Assembly (NCBI GenBank): GCA_003013855.2
Contig: ML058343.1
Coordinates: 558,001 to 622,000, forward strand
Direction of reading: 5' to 3'
From: Liriodendron chinense
Taxonomy: Eukaryota > Streptophyta > Magnoliopsida > Magnoliales > Magnoliaceae
Length of the DNA: 64,000 bases
Shown: piece by piece, positions 58,458-64,000 of the stretch
Layout: every line of letters begins with the position of its first letter
Position numbering within the stretch: the stretch's first letter is position 1
Notes under the pieces: generated by a model
Told to the model about the DNA's origin: nothing
What the model saw: only the letters and a program-made list of their open reading frames with translations
Database searches by the model: none
Position numbers and translations under genes: made by a program

Positions 58458-58484
58458 TGTTAATGCAAAGATTTGTCAATTACC
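58436..58484. repeat. 13 bp inverted repeat around the polypurine tract
   Basis: GGTAATTGACAAA (58436-58448) is the exact complement of TTTGTCAATTACC (58472-58484), the latter inside the LTR. The purine tract and the LTR start lie in the 23 nt loop. Confidence 0.93.
58446..58456 (+). other. Polypurine tract of the SIRE-like element
   Basis: AAAGGGGGAGA lies one base before TGTTAATG of the 3' LTR. Confidence 0.92.
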
Positions 58485-60239
58485 ATGGTTAGTGTGTCGT
58501 TGAGTCCCTGGCAACTGAAGACAGTTTCCCTTGCGGCTGAAGACAGAAGCTTCTCGAAGATCAAGTCAGCCTCTAGCCTTTTCACCCCAAACCTTTGATC
58601 CTAAAAAATCTTCTATAGATGGCCCAAGTCCCTTCTAGGCACACCCTTAGCACCATCTATAGCTCACCTTCCATTTAGATCAGCAATGGATAGGTTTTTT
58701 GTTGCAGAAAGTTCCTCAAAATTGAAAATATTTCAGTCTGCACTCTCCGATACATACCCGATCCATCGGAGAATATTCCGATAGATGTCCGATCAATCGG
58801 ACCATGTGTCCGATCCATCGGAAAATAGTCCAGTTACATTGCAAACTCTCTGGACACTTTTCCGAGCCATCGGAGGTATGTCCGATCCATCGGACAGTGT
58901 GTTCCGATCAATCGGACAGTATGTCCGATCAATCGTACATTTGTCCAGTAAACTTTGAAAAACTCTCTGGACTCTTTTACGATCAATCGGAGGTCTGTCC
59001 GATCCATCGGACAGGGCTCTCCGATCCATCGGACATAGGTACGATCCATCGGAAGAATTTCCAGAAAAATTGCATCATCTCTCTGGAAGAAATTCCGATC
59101 AATCGGACCACCTATCCGATCAATCGGACAGGGTGTTCCGATCAATCGGAACCAAGTCCGATCAATCGGAGAACCTGTTTTCAAGCAAAATTCAAATTTG
59201 ACTAAATCTTATGTCCGATCAATCGGAACCTATCGACCTGACCGTTTTCTGACCGTTGAAGGGCATAATCTATTTATAGAACTCGGTTGGATCTTGCTAA
59301 AGTGACCTTGAGCACCATCTAGGGTTTGAGTGAGCCTTCTTCTTGAGATCCCCTTCTTCCAAACCCTTAGATCTGTTGAGTTCATTCTTCAATCCATGTT
59401 GATCTGACCAACATTGATTAAGCATTCAAAGCTTGGATTGAAACATGAACTCAACTCCTCTTTAATGGCATCTTGACCTACCTCTCATAGACATTTGCTT
59501 GTCATCAATGCCATTAATGGTGGTTTAGGTAGAAGCTTTCCTCATATAAAAGCCATATCCCAAAATAGCCTCAACCTAACCTCAATCCCTCACCTTGGAA
59601 ACTACCATGGGTCATCCGGAACAAGGTTGCTGATCGAGGGAGCTGAAGAAGATGTCTTCCGTACAAGCTGAAGCATCTTCAACAAAGGCATCATCAAGGG
59701 ACTCAATCAGCTAAGTATCTTTAGTCTTTCGAGTCCAAGAAACCTCCTCGAGTTGAGATTTGGGTTTCAGAGTTTGAAGACCCAAACTCGGTAGAGTCCT
59801 TGCGTAGGACAAGTCCTTGAGTAGGACAAGCCCTTGTGTAGGACTAAGTGGTCATGGATTAGTCCTATGGAAGGATGAATCCATGTGTTGAGTCGTAAGT
59901 CCTTTTGTAGGCTGTTAAGGTTTATGGTTAACCTCATTTAAAACCATAGTGATAGTGAAATCCGGCCACTCAAGGAGTGAGTGGATCAGCCGGGAGTGGA
60001 GTAGGTACATAACCGAACCACTATAAAAATCCCTTGTTGTGTGGTGAATGGATGAACTGATTTACTTCTTTTTCATGGGCTTCTATTATGGTTTGCATAT
60101 CTGATGTTTGATGAAAGTGCTCTAAGAATATTTTGTGTTGAGAAATTTTAAAAAGTGTCCTATTCACCCCCCCTCTAGGACAAGATAACTTGTTTCTTGC
60201 TTCTACAACAGCGGTAATCAAACTTATACCGCAATTTCA
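58458..60239 (+). repeat. 3' LTR of the SIRE-like element
   Basis: Same length and landmarks as the 5' LTR (offset 9356). Differences seen by eye: near 58700 (TTTTTTG for TTTTTGG), near 58788 (TTCCGAT for TTCTGAT) and near 59653 (GATGTC for GACGTC). Confidence 0.97.
58758..59227. repeat. CCGATC[AC]ATCGGA palindrome array, 3' LTR
   Basis: The same 16 dyads as in the 5' LTR at an offset of 9356. Confidence 0.96.
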
Positions 60240-60244
60240 GCCGG
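60240..60244. repeat. Target site duplication GCCGG (right)
   Basis: Exact match to 49097-49101. Confidence 0.97.
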
Positions 60245-63200
60245 GTCCTCCCGGCCTCCAGTTCAAATCAAGCACAACCATCGGAGTCTGCCCAAGACTA
60301 CCGACAGCAGCCATCTCAGCCCTTCGCTATGGGGCATCCTTCTCAATATCTTCCTGCGACGACAAGGCCATCTCAGAGCACCTCCGTTGCAGGAACATCC
60401 AGTCAGCTTCCAGTCAATCTTGCAAACAACAATCTCAGTAGATCTCAGCATGTCCCCGCCGATGGGATACCTTTTCAATTCCAGCACATCCCCGCCGAGG
60501 GGATTTCAATTCAATTTCCAGCAACAGGGACAGCACTGGCGAATGCCCACAATGGGGGTCAGTGTCAAGCCCACATCAATCAGCGGACAGTGGCGAATAC
60601 CCAACAAGGGGGTCACTTCCCAGCATCTCAGCCTCCTGCAAACAGGAGCACTTTTCAATTCCAGCACATCCCCGCCGATGGGATTTCAGTTAATTTCCAG
60701 CAATCTTCAATTCAGCAAAATCCAGTTAATTTCCAGCAATCTTCAATTCAGCAAAATCCAGTTAATTTCCAGCAAGTTCCAGTTCAACCTTCAGTACAGT
60801 CTCCAGTTCAGTTACCATCATTTCAAGCACAAGTTCATCAGAATCCAGTTCAGTCATCAAATCAATTTCAGCAACCCGCGGTTGCTTTTCAGCAAGCCCA
60901 TAGGGTCGAAGACATCGACCACTATGCCGAAGAAGAACGTGCCTTATTCCAGGAGGCACCAGTCGCTCGAACAGATCACTCAGGACTGGACGAGTTGCGG
61001 GAGCAGTTCCAGATCTTGCAAAATCAGCTTCAGCGACAGCAAGGAATCGACTTACCTTCGACCAAGTTCAGAGACTTGTGTCCTTTCCCCGATGCTCGGG
61101 TACCTCAAAACTTTGAGGTTCCAAAGTTCAAAAGATACGACGGCAGCGGTTGTCCCACAGCACATCTCAAGGCCTTCTGTGGAGAGCTGAGTGCAATCTC
61201 AGGAAACGAAGGGGCCCTCATTCGATTGTTCCAAAAATCTCTGAAGGGCGATGCCCTAGATTGGTACACTTCATTGGACTGCCACCGCATCAGAACATGG
61301 GAACAGCTCTCCCAGGCTTTCGTCGACAGATTCGCATATAATCTCAACATGGCACCCAGAAGAGCCGACCTTGCAGCACTCAGGCAAAGGAGTGATGAAA
61401 CACTATCAGCTTATGTGGGACGTTGGCGAGCTATGGCAGCCAGAATGCGGACACCCATCGACGATGAAGAACAAATCTCCATGATTGTTCATTCAACATA
61501 CCCAGGCATATCTGGGTATCTCATCTCGCATCCATATGCGAATTTCTCACAATTGATCCGTGCTGGAGAGCAAGTTGAAGCAGGAATCCGGGCCGGGACG
61601 ATCTCCCCATGGCCTCATCAAGCCACTCCAGTCAAGAGGAACAGAGTGGAAGGAAGACCTATCGGGCACGGGAATGGAAACCGCAATGGTTCTCCTCCCC
61701 GCCCAACAGAGGTAAACAACATCAACACCGCTGCTCAAGGAAATCAACGTGCTCCCCCACAGGGACGTCAACAGTATCAGCAGAATCAAGTTCAGCATCA
61801 GCCTCAGCGATATCAGCCACAACCGAATCCTCAGCCACAGCCACCTCGACAACAGCAGCAGTTCAGGGGAAATGGCCAATACTCATACCAGAACAGGCAG
61901 AATTACAGGGAGTTCAGGAAGTTCACTCCACTCAGTCAACCACTTAGTCAAATCATGACTACGCTGGTACAAAAGCAGTTACTCACTCTGATGACACCTA
62001 GGCCTCCGCCTCATCCTCTGCCTCTAAATTACCGAGAAAATGAGTACTGTGCCTACCATCAAGGACGTGGCCACGCCACTGATCGATGCTATACTTTGAA
62101 AAATGCCATACAAGACCTGATTGATGACCGCAAGATCGTCATCTCGGTCCCTGGAACTTCTCCAGCAGTTTCCACCAACATCCTTCAGAATCCTCTGCCT
62201 CAGCATCCAACGGACCCCAGTTCGTCTCGTGGCCCTGCCGTCAATAGTATAGAAGAAGGAGACCATATCGATCGCTTCTTCTCCCCTATTCGGTCCATTC
62301 ACGCCTACACCTATGAGCCGACTAATCCTCCTCCAGTCTTGCAAGGGGCAAGTCCCTTTCTTCCTTCAATCTCCGAGCCAGTAGTGCTTGAAGGAGCACC
62401 TCCATATGATATACCAGTTGTTCAAGGGGCACCTTACAACCATTCAAGCTGGGAACCAGTCGTCCTGGAAGGAGCACAATCATACATTGAGCCCACATAC
62501 GAACCTGTCATCTTGCAAGGGGCAACTCCAGAACAATCCAATCCGCAATGGAAGGATTACACTCATCAGCAGCAAGAGCCCGTTGTCTTGGAAGGAGCTC
62601 TTCCAGTCAAGCCTGTCATATTGCAAGGGGCAAGTCCCGGAGGCGTATCAATCACGCTACGGCAGCTCGGACGAACAGAGAAACCTCCTGCCATATCAAG
62701 AGGACCAGTATTCATTCCATGGGAGCCTCCCGCCCCAGGAACAGTCAAGCCAGGACCACGACCTTATGTGGTCTATGAAGACAAGCCTCGATACTACCCC
62801 TTCAGCACAGGCAACAATGTAGTCCTCAAGGCAAAAGCTCCATACGAGGAAGATCTGGTACCCACAACGGCACCGTTGCAAGAACCGGTGGTCCTAGAAG
62901 GCAAAAGGGAAGAAAGCTACAAAGAGGTTCCATGGCACTACCCAGAATGTGCGGAAGTGGGGAACATGAATCCCAATGGGCGTTGCATCCGAAGAGATAA
63001 TCAGAACAGAGGAGATCCCAAAGGCGTCCTCTCAGGCCTCGGCAGCAAAAATGAAGCCGCATACGATGTAGCAACTCAGCTCAAGTCAATCCCTGCACAA
63101 ATCTCAGTATGGGAGCTACTCTGCACATCTCGCATACACCGAGAAATGTTTGCCAAGACCTTGAATGATGCTCATGTCTCCTCCGATACGGCACCAGAGA

Positions 63201-64000
63201 TGATTGCATTGATGATTGGACAGCTACTGGCTCCGCGCGCCATCACCTTCACCGATAATGAGTTGCCACCAGAGGGACGAGATCATGGGCGATCCCTCAA
63301 CATAGCCTTACGATACAAAGACCTCTGTGTTCCGCTGGTCCCTATCGATAATGGCTCAAGCTTAAATGTCTGCCCACTCAAGACCGCGGAACGCCTGGGA
63401 ATCAGTCCTTCTTCATTCCGACCCAGCACCATATGCGTCAGAGCATTTGACAACACCCGCCGATCAGTGGAAGGGGAGGTCGACATAGAGGTACAGATAG
63501 GTCCAGAAGTTTCTACCATCACATTCCAAATCCTGGATATATCAGCCTCTTTCAACATGTTGCTCGGACGACCATGGCTGCACAAAATTGGAGCTGTGCC
63601 ATCAACCCTGCATCAACAAGTAAAGTATATCTGTGGAAATCAAGTGATCTCTATCCATGCAGAGAAGGAGCTCATCATTCCTTCCAATGCTACTGCCACT
63701 GAACCAGACATCCCGGTCATCGATATCCAGCACTCTGAAGAAGACATCCCGTTTCACAGTTTCGAATTCGAGACTGTGAACTCTATCGCCAATCCAGAAC
63801 CGATAAGGGTGGACCGTGTCTTTTCACCGGCAGAGCGTCTGAGCCTCAAATACCGAATGAAGAACCACTTCAAGTCCAGAAAGGTACCGCTGGTATATAA
63901 CCAACGCAAGTGGGGACTCGGATACAGGGCAACCTTCATGGACAAGAGAAGGAAGAAATTTCGGTGCTCACCCATCCAATTCGTCAAGCCAGGAGAACCT
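60245..64000 (+). CDS. Ogre-like gag-protease polyprotein, continuation, open to window end
   Basis: The frame that left off at 49101 continues at 60245 and has no stop codon for 3756 bases, to the end of the window; the first internal ATG is 60329. The first part is Gln/Pro-rich with repeats (60660-60790). The capsid-like core starts at FEVPKFKRYDGSG (61112) and includes HLKAFCGEL, GDALDWYTSL, TWEQLSQAFVDRF and YVGRWRAMA, up to about 61590. After another Q/P-rich stretch there is a CAYHQGRGHATDRC knuckle (62048-62089; C-X2-H-X4-H-X4-C). A linker with eight PVVLEGA-like motifs follows (62333-62902). The protease has DNGSSLNVCPL (63347) and NMLLGRPWLH. The absence of any stop suggests that the element was intact until the SIRE-like insertion or is only recently inactive. 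Confidence 0.9.
60660..60790 (+). repeat. Gln-rich coding repeat in the Ogre-like gag
   Basis: A 36 bp unit encoding NFQQSSIQQNPV is present twice in tandem (60690-60761), followed by a partial third (NFQQVPVQ). A FQFQHIPA[DE]GI motif also recurs at about 60472 and 60651. Confidence 0.85.
62333..62902 (+). repeat. PVVLEGA-like peptide motif repeats
   Basis: Within the gag to protease linker the motif P-V-(V/I)-L-(E/Q)-G-A occurs about eight times (PVLQGA, PVVLEGA, PVVQGA, PVVLEGA, PVILQGA, PVVLEGA, PVILQGA, PVVLEGK), spaced by 10-25 residues, except the last after a longer gap. LEGA and LQGA forms nearly alternate. Confidence 0.85.
63347..63600 (+). other. Aspartic protease domain of the Ogre-like element
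   Basis: DNGSSLNVCPL holds the catalytic Asp (codon 63347). VRAFDNTRRSVEGEVDIEVQ and FNMLLGRPWLHKIGAVPS follow, as in Tat/Ogre proteases. All recognised key residues are present. Confidence 0.88.

Larger units (their letters stand above)
49102..60239 (+). mobile_element. SIRE/Maximus-like Copia retrotransposon, 11.1 kb
   Basis: Complete element with GCCGG duplication, 1782 bp LTRs (49102-50883 and 58458-60239), initiator-Met primer site, gag-pol in Copia order (integrase before reverse transcriptase), an additional ORF between pol and the 3' LTR, and a purine tract. The long gag with coiled coil and two knuckles and the extra 3' ORF match the SIRE lineage. By eye the LTRs differ at only three sites and no indels (all landmarks are offset by 9356), so insertion is recent. 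One stop in pol prevents full translation. Confidence 0.96.
47045..64000 (+). mobile_element. Ogre/Tat-like LTR retrotransposon, split and running off the window
   Basis: The probable 5' LTR is 47045-48591, with a primer site at 48595, a gag start at 48880, interruption by the Copia element 49102-60239, and then gag and protease in one open frame to the window end. The D-N-G-S-S protease motif, LLGRPWLH followed by GAVPSTLHQ, and the CX2HX4HX4C knuckle are typical of the Tat/Ogre branch of plant Ty3 elements. Reverse transcriptase, integrase and the 3' LTR must lie beyond 64000. Confidence 0.85.

Noticed and set aside
60387..61190. 267-codon frame in the Ogre-like gag region
   Set aside because: It is out of frame with the recognised gag core and ends inside it; the real frame is the stop-free one from 60245.
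1..64000. tRNA, rRNA or miRNA genes
   Set aside because: I scanned for tRNA-like cloverleaf landmarks and rRNA cores and found none I could support; the long hairpins of the foldback elements might make small RNAs, but nothing shows a specific miRNA.

Overview
This window is nuclear DNA of a flowering plant. It consists almost entirely of satellite DNA, nested LTR retrotransposons, small inverted-repeat elements and gene relics. The evidence for a plant is: a plant mobile domain gene relic, LTR elements that use initiator-Met tRNA primer sites, a Tekay/Del-like chromovirus, a SIRE-like Copia element, an Ogre/Tat-like element and a Ulp1-type protease relic. Phrases of the GGGCCCACC...CGTCCATCC type recur throughout. 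They remind me of magnoliid intergenic DNA, but that is an impression and not a demonstrated assignment. I see no intact host gene.

Region 1 (1-8800): a tandem satellite with an invariant 449 bp monomer, organised as a six-monomer higher-order repeat of 2694 bp. Region 2 (8.8-14.1 kb): unassigned intergenic sequence with a degenerate 140-167 bp tandem repeat at 10.5-11.6 kb. Region 3 (14.1-29.75 kb): a plant mobile domain gene relic split by an older LTR-like element (candidate TSD AAGTG). That element was later split by a 12.5 kb Ty3-type element (TSD CTCTG) with very long LTRs of unequal size and a gag-pol full of stops and frameshifts.

Region 4 (29.75-47.0 kb): gene-poor DNA with many copies of a foldback-like element family of roughly 250-500 bp that also occurs inside the Ty3 LTRs. 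It also holds two MITE-like elements with matching terminal inverted repeats, an (AT)n tract and a spliced-gene relic encoding a FAR1-like segment and a Ulp1 (C48) cysteine protease. Region 5 (47.0-64.0 kb): an Ogre/Tat-like element whose gag is interrupted by a very young 11.1 kb SIRE-like Copia element (TSD GCCGG, LTRs 1782 bp each and nearly identical). The Copia element has gag-pol with one internal stop, plus a third ORF before the 3' LTR. To its right the Ogre-like gag-protease frame resumes and stays open to the end of the window.

The insertion order is clear in two places. In the first, the mobile domain gene was hit by an LTR-like element, which was then hit by the Tekay-like element. 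In the second, the Ogre-like element was hit by the SIRE-like element. The most interesting structures are the six-mer satellite higher-order repeat, and short palindrome or minisatellite arrays placed just upstream of the apparent TATA box in three unrelated LTRs. Two others are a repeated PVVLEGA-like peptide motif in the Ogre-like polyprotein and the foldback family shared between the Ty3 LTRs and the surrounding DNA.
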